Part shown: positions 32,928-40,619 of the stretch, piece by piece
Layout of the letters: every line of letters starts with the position of its first letter
Position numbering within the stretch: position 1 is the first letter of the stretch
Source of the DNA: Streptomyces lydicus
Lineage (GTDB): Bacteria; Actinomycetota; Actinomycetes; Streptomycetales; Streptomycetaceae
Assembly: GCF_004125265.1 (NCBI RefSeq)
Contig: NZ_RDTE01000003.1
Coordinates: forward strand, 6,324,001-6,388,000
Length of the DNA: 64,000 nt
Direction: 5' to 3'
Notes under the pieces: model-generated
Databases searched by the model: none
What the model saw: only the letters and a program-made list of their open reading frames with translations
Told to the model about the DNA's origin: nothing
Program-made: the position numbers and the translations under genes

Positions 32928-34327
32928 AGGGAGCCGGAATCCTTTGGTGAAAGAGGTACCGCCGGGGCGGGCGGCGGCGAAAGGGGGAGCTGCGCGGCCA
33001 CCCGGAACCCGCCGTCGGGCAGCGGCCCGGTGTCGAGCGAACCGTCCACCAGCCGCACCCGCTCCCGCATGCCGATGAGGCCGTGGCCGGTGCCGTCGGA
33101 CTCCAGCGGCGCGGCGGACGCGGACGGCGCGGGCGGCGGGGAGTTGACGACGAGAACGGTCAGCCGGGAGCCGTCCGCCGTCGTCGTCACCGACACCCGG
33201 GTCGGTGCGCCCGGGGCGTGCCGTACGACATTGGCCAGCGCTTCCTGCACGATGCGGTAGGCCGACAGATCCACCGCCGGCTCCAGCGGTATTCGGTCCC
33301 CGGGCAGCGACAACTCCACCGGCACACCGGCCCGTACGGTCCCCTCGACCAGCTTCGGCAGCATGCCGATACCGGGCTGCGGGGTCTTCTCCGGGCCGCC
33401 GTGCCGCTCCGCCTCCTCGCTGCGCAGCACCCCGAGCAGCCGGCGCATCTCCACCAGGGACTCCCGTGCGGTCGCTGCGATCGACCCGAACTCCTCCTCG
33501 GCCTCCCGGGGTATCCCACTGATGCGGTACGGGGCGCTGTCGGCCTGGACCGTGATCACCGACATGTGGTGGGCGACGACATCGTGCAGCTCGCGGGCGA
33601 TACGGGTGCGCTCCTCCAGCAGCGTCCGCCGGGCCCGCTCGGCCTCGCTGATGGTCTCCTGCTCGATCAACTTCCGCCGGGCGTCGCCGCGTTCCCGCAG
33701 CGTGGCACCCATCATCAGCACCACTCCGGTCAGCACGAACAGCAGCACCCAGGTGTTGGTGATCCGGCCCGGGGCGTCCGGAGTGACCGGGGTGACCGGG
33801 GTGACCGCTTCGGAGAGGATGCCCGCCAGGCCGGTCGTCAGCCAGACGGCTATCAGGGTGCGGCCGCGCTCGCGCAGCGACAGCGCCACCATCAGCGCGA
33901 GATAGCCGACGATCGCCGTGGGCGGCCAGGGCCAGGAACGGTCCGCGACGCCGTCCGCGTGGATGAGCGCCAGGGCGCAGGCGATGTCCGCCGCGAAGAT
34001 CACCCACCAGGCCTGCAGCGGTCGGGTCACCGCGAGCAGCAGCGGCGCGACCTGCGCGGTGGCCAGTGCGCCGGACAGTCCGCCGTCCAGGCCGTAGTCG
34101 TGGCTGAGGAGGGTGATGGTCGTCGGCAGCAGGGACACCGCGAACACGAACGCGACCGCATACGGCAGCCGGCGCAGCCAGGCACTCTTCACGCCGCCGA
34201 ACAGCGGGGTGCGGGGTTCGGTCGGTGTGCCGAGCTCGACGGCGAGGAGGCGCAGTGCCTGCCGTACGGCGCGCAGCACCCCTCGACGGGCGGGCCCGGG
34301 TGCGGGGAGGAAAGAGGGTCGGATCAT
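32924..34327 (-). CDS. NarL-partner sensor histidine kinase
   Basis: 467 residues from ATG 34327, which has GGAGGG just upstream; an ATG at 34339 is in frame but has no ribosome site. Five or six hydrophobic segments (about 45-205) form the membrane sensor, followed by a HisKA_3 dimerisation domain with phospho-acceptor His in ARELHDVVAHHMSVI and an ATPase domain ending in GTGHGLIGMRERVRLVDGSL. Direct partner of the response regulator that follows. The extracellular loops are short, so it may sense membrane state. A VTPVTPVTPD repeat lies between membrane segments. Confidence 0.94.
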   Translation of the reverse strand: MIRPSFLPAPGPARRGVLRAVRQALRLLAVELGTPTEPRTPLFGGVKSAWLRRLPYAVAFVFAVSLLPTTITLLSHDYGLDGGLSGALATAQVAPLLLAVTRPLQAWWVIFAADIACALALIHADGVADRSWPWPPTAIVGYLALMVALSLRERGRTLIAVWLTTGLAGILSEAVTPVTPVTPDAPGRITNTWVLLFVLTGVVLMMGATLRERGDARRKLIEQETISEAERARRTLLEERTRIARELHDVVAHHMSVITVQADSAPYRISGIPREAEEEFGSIAATARESLVEMRRLLGVLRSEEAERHGGPEKTPQPGIGMLPKLVEGTVRAGVPVELSLPGDRIPLEPAVDLSAYRIVQEALANVVRHAPGAPTRVSVTTTADGSRLTVLVVNSPPPAPSASAAPLESDGTGHGLIGMRERVRLVDGSLDTGPLPDGGFRVAAQLPLSPPPAPAVPLSPKDSGSL

Positions 34328-34361
34328 CGCGCCCTCCATCCAAGCGGAGCACGGCGGCCGT

Positions 34362-34407
34362 GGCGTCATACCAGGGGCCGGACTTCCACCCCCTACCACG
34401 GTATGAG
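34362..34407. promoter_or_regulatory. Operator-like inverted motifs before the two-component genes
   Basis: GGCGTCATACC (34362-34372) is identical to part of the palindrome before the DUF1023 gene; CCTACCACGGTATGAG (34392-34407) carries the inverted GGTATGA half and, read on the other strand, resembles 32141-32158. About 35 bp upstream of the kinase start; consistent with autoregulation. Confidence 0.55.
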
Positions 34408-34549
34408 CCACCGGATGCCGCCTCAGGGTCCGGCCCCTGAGGCGCACCCCGGGCCGCGCGGGGGCGCCCGCGAGCACCCGGAGCTTCTGAACCCCTGGAG
34501 TCCCCCGGAGCCACTGCAGCAGCCCTTGAACCCGCGGCCCCCGGAGCCG

Positions 34550-35437
34550 CTACAACTCCGCCAGCAGCTCGGCCTTCTTCGTGCTGAACTCGTCGTCGGT
34601 GAGCAGGCCGGCCCCGTGGAGCTCGCCGAGGTGCCGTATCCGGTCCGCGATGTCTGCGGGGTCCCGGCGCGCGTCCCCGGTCCGGCGGCGCGGTTCGCTC
34701 TCCGCCGTCTCCGACGACGGCTCGGCGGCGCGTACGGCCTGCAGCACCGAGGCCGCGAACGGCAGCGACTCGTGAACGGGGCCGTACCCCAGCCCGAACA
34801 CCACCGCGGCCGGATCCTGGTCCGGCTCGCCCGTTCCCGGCTCACGGGCACCGCGCTCCAGCAGACGCAGATAGCCGTTGAGGATCTCCGGCGACCGCCA
34901 CTCCACGCCGGCCAGTTCGCCGACCGGGAAGGTCTGGTCGCCGCACTTCCACTTCGCCGAGGACGCACCGGTCCAGAACCACCGGAAGGCGACCGAACGG
35001 CCGTCGAAGGACGCCTTGCCGTCGTACGCCTTGAAGTGCAGCGGCGGCTCCGGGGCGGCCACCAGGTGGCGGTCGGCGGGCTCCTTCGCATCGGGGCCGA
35101 GCACCGTGCGCAGCTCGTCGGCGTAGTACTCGGCCAGCGTCTCCCGCTCGGCCGGCAGCACCAGCCGGTACGGATCGGCGTCCTCCTTGAGCTGTCCGTC
35201 CGCCGCCTCCATCAACGGATCGGCGCCGGTCCGGGGCACGGCGTGCAGCACCACCGTGCCGCGTCTGCCTCCGGTCACCTCGACGGAGCTCAGCGCCTCG
35301 TACGGAATGCGTCGCTCGCCGAGCGCCTGGAACAGCTTCGGCCTGCGGATCCCCCGTTCGAAGCGGATGAGTACGGAGTCCGTGTCGAACTCCCAGACGG
35401 CATGAAAACCGGCCAGCACATCACCCATGTGGCTCAT
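34550..35437 (-). CDS. DUF4429/SHOCT-domain protein
   Basis: 295 residues, no signal or membrane segment. Two DUF4429 units (about 10-105, GVLIRFERGI-like strand DSVLIRFERGIRRPKL; and about 135-235, KAYDGKASFDGRSVAFRW) are followed by a low-complexity linker and a C-terminal SHOCT helix pair (IADRIRHLGELHGAGLLTDDEFSTKKAELLAEL). SHOCT modules promote oligomerisation; DUF4429 resembles PH-like folds. Function unknown. ATG 35437 or ATG 35428 (MGDVLAG) could be the start. Confidence 0.87.
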   Translation of the reverse strand: MSHMGDVLAGFHAVWEFDTDSVLIRFERGIRRPKLFQALGERRIPYEALSSVEVTGGRRGTVVLHAVPRTGADPLMEAADGQLKEDADPYRLVLPAERETLAEYYADELRTVLGPDAKEPADRHLVAAPEPPLHFKAYDGKASFDGRSVAFRWFWTGASSAKWKCGDQTFPVGELAGVEWRSPEILNGYLRLLERGAREPGTGEPDQDPAAVVFGLGYGPVHESLPFAASVLQAVRAAEPSSETAESEPRRRTGDARRDPADIADRIRHLGELHGAGLLTDDEFSTKKAELLAEL

Positions 35438-35566
35438 CGTATGCGGGCGGTTGCCCGCCCGTCCCCCTTCCGGACACCTCGGGGGCGTCTGCCGAAGCTA
35501 CGCGCGTCACTCCGGCCACCCGCTGCGTCGTTTTCTGTACTGGTGGACGTCCCCGGCGCCGGGTGC

Positions 35567-35618
35567 GGTTCCCGCGGGCACGGCCCGTCCCCGGGCGCCG
35601 GGCCGTGCCCGCGGAACC
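35567..35618 (-). terminator. 20-bp hairpin terminator after DUF1023 copy B
   Basis: Arms 35567-35587 and 35599-35618 pair over 20 bp with a single bulged C (starts GGTTCCCGCGGGCACG); 22 bp past the stop of the minus-strand hydrolase gene. Confidence 0.7.
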
Positions 35619-35639
35619 AGTCGTGAGGGCCGACGGCCC

Positions 35640-36854
35640 TCAGGCCAGCCCCGAACTGCAGTGCGGGTCATCGGCGGCGCAGGAGACGGTGCTGGTCGCG
35701 CCCACCCCGACCAGGGCGAAGTTGCGCAGGCTGCGGGTGCCGGGCGCGAAGTAGCCGGCGTGCCCGACGGCGCCGTCGGCCGACAGGACCCGGGAGCCGA
35801 AGGACGGATCGACGGGGTCGGCGCCGTGGCCGAGCCCGCCGACCTCCAGGTTGGGCACGTCCGCGATCCAGTCGTCGGCGTCCCGCATGGCCCAGACGCG
35901 GGCGTGGGTGCCCAGCCCGGAGAGGTTGCCGGCCCGCATGCCGGGGCTGCCGGCCACCGCGATGTCCTCGACGTTGGACGGCAGTTCACGGGCCGCGACG
36001 CCGCACACCACGGACCCGTAGCTGTGGCAGAACAGCGAGACGGCATCGGAGGAGGGCAGCGCGTCCACCAGTGCGCGCAGCCGGACCGCGCCGTCCGCGG
36101 CGAGCTTCCCGGTGGCGGCCTCGACGCCCATCCCGGGCGGCGAGGTGTAGTCGGCCCAGGCGATCACGGCGGTACGGGTGCTCGGCCGGGCTTCGCGCTC
36201 GGCGCCGTAGAGGGACCGCGCCATGCCGACGGGGGCGGTGTTGGCCCGCGCGGTGCGCTCGAAGGTCGACAGGTTGGTGTCCACACCGGGTACCACGATC
36301 GAGACCCGCTGCGCCGCCGGGAGGTTGCCGAAGACCTCGGCGGCCCGGCCGTCGCCGGCCGGATCGAAGGCCAGGATCTGCCGGGCGGGGCTCATCATCG
36401 ACTCGAAGCGGTGCATCAGCCGGCCCGCTTCCTGGCGGCCGACGGGGGTGAGCCGGCGGTCGCCCATCCGCTGTTTCTCGATGCCGCGGGCATCGTCGAG
36501 GGCCATCCGGTTGGCGCGGTAACGCAGCGGTACGGGGGCGCCGTTCATATTGCCCACGACCAGCGGAAAGCGGTCGGCGAGCTGCTGCTTCTCGGCACCG
36601 GTGAGCCCCGCGAAGAAGCCCCGGAGCGTGGCCGGCGAACCGTCGGCGTCGGGCAGCGGGCGGCCGTGGAAGGTGGCGTGCTGCCAGGCGGCCTTGGCGG
36701 TGGCCAGCGGATGGGCGTCTTCCTTGGTGCCTCTGACGGCCGTCCAGCCGGTGAGGGCAAGCATCACGAACACCACCGCCAGGGCGAGCGCGGCACGCAA
36801 GGCGGAGGACTGCAGGAAGCTGGAGGAGGGGCCGAGGCCCGGGAAGGAAGTCAC
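35640..36854 (-). CDS. DUF1023 alpha/beta hydrolase, copy B
   Basis: 404 residues from GTG 36854; the frame is open to ATG 36911, which would add 19 residues. An N-terminal membrane segment (ALRAALALAVVFVMLALTGW) anchors or exports it. Core: VSIVVPGVDTNL, nucleophile SLFCHSYGSVVCG, and GAVGHAGYFAPGTRSLRNFA, closely similar to copy A. The two copies flank the two-component system and the DUF4429 gene, suggesting an old duplication. This copy has a Cys-containing tail (STVSCAADDPHCSSG) absent in copy A. Lipase/esterase by family; substrate unknown. Confidence 0.87.
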   Translation of the reverse strand: MTSFPGLGPSSSFLQSSALRAALALAVVFVMLALTGWTAVRGTKEDAHPLATAKAAWQHATFHGRPLPDADGSPATLRGFFAGLTGAEKQQLADRFPLVVGNMNGAPVPLRYRANRMALDDARGIEKQRMGDRRLTPVGRQEAGRLMHRFESMMSPARQILAFDPAGDGRAAEVFGNLPAAQRVSIVVPGVDTNLSTFERTARANTAPVGMARSLYGAEREARPSTRTAVIAWADYTSPPGMGVEAATGKLAADGAVRLRALVDALPSSDAVSLFCHSYGSVVCGVAARELPSNVEDIAVAGSPGMRAGNLSGLGTHARVWAMRDADDWIADVPNLEVGGLGHGADPVDPSFGSRVLSADGAVGHAGYFAPGTRSLRNFALVGVGATSTVSCAADDPHCSSGLA

Positions 36855-37106
36855 CGCGTGCCACCCTAGGAGACGCGGAAGGGTGCTTGCTGTGACCGTG
36901 AGTGAGATCACGTTTCACGGTGGGTATTTCGACCAAACCGGACACTTGTCATCCGTTTTCGGTGCTCAGTCGTGCAGACGCGGTCTCATGGGGCGTGCGG
37001 AGTGATCGCGTAAAGGTGGATTTCCGTTACGGGGAGTAGCGGATGGTGTGCGGGTCGCGGCCCACCCGATCCGCGCCCGCCCCGGCCGGCCGTGGTACCG
37101 GCGAGC

Positions 37107-37760
37107 TCACCGCGCCCGCCAGTCGCCCTCCATCGCCGGCCCGATGTGGTCCAGATAGGACTGGGTGAGCTCGCGGATGGATGCCACGCTGCAGTCCTGC
37201 CCCTCGCCCCACACCTTGCCGGCCACCCGCATCACCCCGCTCAATGCGGCAACCAGCACCCGCGGCCGCGGATCCGTGTCCACGTCCAGCCCCTCGCGCC
37301 GGGCGATCAACCGCGCGATCTGCTCCTCCAGTTCGGAGGAGCGCCGCAGGTGCGCGGCGACCAGCGCGGGTGTCGACTCGATCATCTGGTACGAGCGCAT
37401 GTGCAGCTCCACCGGGATCACCGACTCGATGGCGCTGCCGATGTCGTCCCAGGCCACCATCACGGCGGTGCGCAGGGCGGTGAGCGGCGCCTCGGTCGCG
37501 GGCCGTGCGCTCAGCTCTTCGAGGAAGCGGGCCTCGACCATCTCCTGGACGGCGAAGGCGACGTCCTCCTTGTTGGCGAAGTAGCGGAAGTAGGTCCGCT
37601 GGGAGACATCCACCGCCTCCGCGATCTCGTCGATCGTCGTGGCCTCGTACCCCTGCTCCGTGAAGAGTTCGAGCGCCGCGCGGATCAGCGCGTCGCGGGT
37701 GCGCTGCTTCTTGCGTTCCCGCAGGCCCGTGGGTGCCGTATGCGGCGTCGGGTCCGCCAT
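37107..37760 (-). CDS. TetR-family repressor of the efflux gene
   Basis: 217 residues. Helix-turn-helix ALIRAALELFTEQGYEATTIDEIAEAVDVSQRTYFRYFANKEDVAF is a strong TetR/AcrR signature; the C-terminal region is the ligand pocket. It is divergent from a DHA2 drug transporter with 115 bp between starts and a perfect 15-bp palindrome lying in the transporter promoter, so it almost certainly represses the pump and is released by its substrate. Confidence 0.94.
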   Translation of the reverse strand: MADPTPHTAPTGLRERKKQRTRDALIRAALELFTEQGYEATTIDEIAEAVDVSQRTYFRYFANKEDVAFAVQEMVEARFLEELSARPATEAPLTALRTAVMVAWDDIGSAIESVIPVELHMRSYQMIESTPALVAAHLRRSSELEEQIARLIARREGLDVDTDPRPRVLVAALSGVMRVAGKVWGEGQDCSVASIRELTQSYLDHIGPAMEGDWRAR

Positions 37761-37813
37761 CCTGAGCCGCCTTTCCGTGGTGTTCTCGCTGCTCAGGTTA
37801 CCTGTGAGCGAAA

Positions 37814-37868
37814 TGACAGTTACCGACTCATGATTTGCTTTGTCAACTGTCAGCGGCTGACATTAGCC
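37814..37868 (+). promoter_or_regulatory. Efflux promoter with operator palindrome in the spacer
   Basis: Putative -35 TTGTCA (37840-37845) and -10 TTAGCC (37863-37868) at 17-bp spacing. The perfect 15-bp palindrome TGTCAGCGGCTGACA (37848-37862) occupies the spacer, and TGACAGTT (37814-37821) with AACTGTCA (37845-37852) forms a further inverted pair. The -10 ends 7 bp before the ATG, so the transcript should be leaderless. Confidence 0.6.
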
Positions 37869-37875
37869 TCGTCGT

Positions 37876-39477
37876 ATGAGTTCTCAGACTCCGGTCGCCG
37901 TCGCTGCGCCGGACCTTCCCGCACCAGAGCCCTCGAAGGGGCTGCGCGGCCATCCGTGGCTGACCCTCTTCTCCGTCGCGATCGGCGTCATGATGGTCGC
38001 CCTGGACGGCACGATCGTCGCCATCGCCAATCCGGCCATCAAGAAAGACCTCGGTGCATCGCTCGCCGACGTGCAGTGGATCACCAACGGCTACATGCTC
38101 GCGCTGGCCGTCTCGCTGATCACGGCCGGCAAGCTCGGCGACCGCTTCGGCCACCGCCAGACCTTCCTCATCGGCATCCTCGGCTTCGCCGCCGCCTCCG
38201 GTGCCATCGGGTTCTCCCACGAGGTCTCGCTGGTCATCACCTTCCGTGTGCTGCAGGGCCTGTTCGGCGCCCTGCTCATGCCCGCCGCGCTGGGGCTGCT
38301 GCGCGCCACCTTCCCGGCCGAGAAGCTCAACATGGCGATCGGCATCTGGGGCATGGTCATCGGCGCCTCCACCGCCGGCGGGCCGATAGTCGGCGGACTG
38401 CTGGTCGAGCACGTCAACTGGCAGTCCGTGTTCTTCATCAACGTCCCGGTCGGTGTGCTGGCGCTGGTCCTCGGCCTGGTGATCCTCAAGGACCACCGTG
38501 CGGTGAACGCCCCGCGCTCGTTCGACATCCCGGGCATCGTGCTGCTCTCCGGCGCGATGTTCTGCCTCATCTGGCCGCTGATCAAGGCGTCGGAATGGGG
38601 CTGGGGCGACATGAAGACCTGGGGCTTCCTGATCGCCGCGGTGGTCCTGTTCGCGCTGTTCTCCGTCCTGGAGACCAAGGTCCGTGAACCGCTCATCCCG
38701 CTGCGGATGTTCCGCTCCCTTCCGCTGACCGCCGGCACGGTCCTGATGGTGCTGATGGCCTTCGCCTTCATGGGCGGCCTGTTCTTCGTGACGTTCTATC
38801 TGCAGAACGTCCACGGCATGAGCCCCGTGGACAGCGGTCTGCACCTCCTCCCGCTCACGGGCATGATGATCGTCGGCTCGCCGCTCGCCGGGGCCCTGAT
38901 CACCAAGCTCGGCCCGCGCATCCCGCTGGTCGGCGGCATGGTCCTCACCGCCGTCGCCATGTACGGCATGTCCGGTCTCGACGCGGACAGCACCACCGGC
39001 CCGATGTCCCTCTGGTTCGCGCTGCTCGGCCTGGGCCTCGCGCCCGTCATGGTCGGCGCCACCGAGGTCATCGTCGGCAACGCCCCGCTGGAGCTCTCCG
39101 GCGTCGCCGGCGGTCTCCAGCAGGCCGCGATGCAGGTCGGCGGCAGCCTCGGCACGGCCGTGCTCGGCGCGGTGATGGCCTCCCGCGTCGACAACGAACT
39201 CCCGGACAACTGGAAGGCCGCCCACCTCCCGCCCGTCCCGCCCGCGCAGGCGTCCCAGCTCTCCGACGCGGTCTCGGCCGGTATCGCCCCGGTCCCGAAG
39301 GGCACCCCGCCGGCATTCGCCGAGAAGATCGTTTCCGTCGCGCACGACACCTTCGTGTCCGGCATGGGCCTGGCCTTCACCGTCGCCTGTGGTGTGGCGG
39401 TCGTCGCCGCCCTCGTCGCCGTCTTCACCAAGCGCGGCGCGAACGCCGAGGCGGGCGCCGGGGTCGGCCACATCTGA
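37876..39477 (+). CDS. DHA2-family (14-TM) MFS multidrug exporter
   Basis: 533-residue proton-driven exporter. Conserved motifs: ALDGTIVAIANPAIKKDLGAS (motif D1), WITNGYMLALAVSLITAGKLGDRFGHRQTF (motif A), GASTAGGPIVGG (motif C). Fourteen hydrophobic segments can be traced, as in EmrB/QacA. No ribosome site precedes ATG 37876, consistent with a leaderless message from the promoter a few bases upstream. Likely a drug or secondary-metabolite exporter under control of the divergent TetR repressor. Confidence 0.94.
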   Translation: MSSQTPVAVAAPDLPAPEPSKGLRGHPWLTLFSVAIGVMMVALDGTIVAIANPAIKKDLGASLADVQWITNGYMLALAVSLITAGKLGDRFGHRQTFLIGILGFAAASGAIGFSHEVSLVITFRVLQGLFGALLMPAALGLLRATFPAEKLNMAIGIWGMVIGASTAGGPIVGGLLVEHVNWQSVFFINVPVGVLALVLGLVILKDHRAVNAPRSFDIPGIVLLSGAMFCLIWPLIKASEWGWGDMKTWGFLIAAVVLFALFSVLETKVREPLIPLRMFRSLPLTAGTVLMVLMAFAFMGGLFFVTFYLQNVHGMSPVDSGLHLLPLTGMMIVGSPLAGALITKLGPRIPLVGGMVLTAVAMYGMSGLDADSTTGPMSLWFALLGLGLAPVMVGATEVIVGNAPLELSGVAGGLQQAAMQVGGSLGTAVLGAVMASRVDNELPDNWKAAHLPPVPPAQASQLSDAVSAGIAPVPKGTPPAFAEKIVSVAHDTFVSGMGLAFTVACGVAVVAALVAVFTKRGANAEAGAGVGHI

Positions 39478-39520
39478 CCGGGCACCGGCCGCAGGGCGAA
39501 GCCACCGCGGCTTCCGGCTC

Positions 39521-39577
39521 CGACGCCCGACGCCCGACGCCCGACGCCCGGCGTCTGACGCCCTGTCGCCCTGACGC
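39521..39577 (+). repeat. CGACGCC heptamer array
   Basis: Imperfect tandem CGACGCC/CTGACGCC units in the gap after the efflux gene, directly before its terminator. Confidence 0.75.
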
Positions 39578-39581
39578 CCGG

Positions 39582-39633
39582 CATCGGCGCGCGGCCGGTA
39601 CGAGGCCCGTCCTCGTCCGGCCGCGCGCCGATG
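39582..39633 (+). terminator. Very strong hairpin terminator after the efflux gene
   Basis: 17-bp perfect stem CATCGGCGCGCGGCCGG (39582-39598) with 39617-39633, and a further ACGAGG/CCTCGT 6-bp pair inside the loop. Confidence 0.8.
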
Positions 39634-40077
39634 CGTGCCGCCTGTGCGGTGTCCGCGCGCTGCCGTCAACGGCGGACGTCAACCGGCCGCCCCGGCGCAC
39701 GCCCGGTCCCTCCCGCCATGTGCCGGGCGGGAGTTGGCCCCTGCCGGAGGGCCGAATCCCTCATCCGGATGAGCCGGCCGGGGAACCGAACCGGTCACCG
39801 GCCTCCTCCGGGACGCCAGCTGCCTCCCGGACCCCGGCAGGCCACGGGGCGAACGGTTTCCGCGCCCTCCTCGCCGGGACTTCTCACGTCAACGCGGTGC
39901 ACCGGACGCCCCACGCCGGGCCGTTCCGGCTGTCCACATCCCTGATCCGGGTGGCCGTGCCGCCGAGGCCTTGGCAACCGCGCCGCACCCTCGCGAAGCT
40001 CGACACCGCAGCACCCGCCGTGGGCAACCCGCCCAGGGCGGAACGCCATCGTCGTACTTCACGGGGGAGAGATTCCT
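39634..40077. other. Intergenic region upstream of the I36-like gene
   Basis: 444 bp with no credible gene; open frames here are Arg/Pro-rich and lack family similarity or ribosome sites. A perfect 14-bp palindrome CTCATCCGGATGAG lies at 39760-39773. The promoter of the secreted-protein gene must be in the right half, but I could not place it. Confidence 0.5.
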
Positions 40078-40497
40078 ATGCGTCTGCGTCTGCGTACGCC
40101 CCACACCACCGCGCTCCTCACCGGCCTGGCCGCGCTCACCGCGGCCCTCGCCGTCCCGCCGGCCCTCGGCACCCCGGCTGCGCACGCGGCCCCCGGCGGC
40201 CGGGCCGGTGCCGCCCCGGGCCCGTGCGCGGCGGGAGCGCTGTGCCTGTGGCCGAAGGCGGACTTCGGCGGCACCCGGCGGACCTACGAGCTGTCCGACA
40301 CCGGCATCGAGAGCTGCACCCCGCTGCCCAAGGGGACCACCGCCGCCGCACTCGCCAACCGGACCGGCCGGCCGGTGACCACCTACCAGAGCGCGGAATG
40401 CGCCGAGACCGCCGAGTTCGACACCTACCCGGGCGGCGGCAGCTGGGTGCCCCGGTCCCCTTACCAGGTACGGGCGTTCAAGGTATGGGAGCGCTGA
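40078..40497 (+). CDS. Secreted I36-like peptidase inhibitor family protein
   Basis: 139 residues with a classical signal peptide (MRLRLRTPHTTALLTGLAALTAALAVPPALG, cleavage near AHAAP at about 38). The mature part of about 100 residues has four cysteines and a beta/gamma-crystallin-like pattern (GALCLWPKADFGGTRRTYELSD, RTGRPVTTYQSAECAETAEFDTYPGGG), as in the I36 inhibitor family (SMI of Streptomyces). It may inhibit an extracellular protease or serve a structural role; inhibition is not certain for all members. RBS GGGGGAG lies upstream. Confidence 0.82.
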   Translation: MRLRLRTPHTTALLTGLAALTAALAVPPALGTPAAHAAPGGRAGAAPGPCAAGALCLWPKADFGGTRRTYELSDTGIESCTPLPKGTTAAALANRTGRPVTTYQSAECAETAEFDTYPGGGSWVPRSPYQVRAFKVWER

Positions 40498-40619
40498 ACG
40501 GGCCGCGCCGCCGCACCCGCCCTGCGCACCGGTACCCCGCACCACAGCGCCCCCCGACCGGCGAGGAACGCTGGTCGGGGGGCGCGGCGGAAGCGGTGCG
40601 GCCATTGGCCGCGGAGAGG

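Noticed and set aside
39634-40049. Small open frames between the efflux gene and the I36-like gene
   Set aside because: Arg/Pro/Gly-rich translations on both strands without ribosome sites or similarity to any family I recognise.
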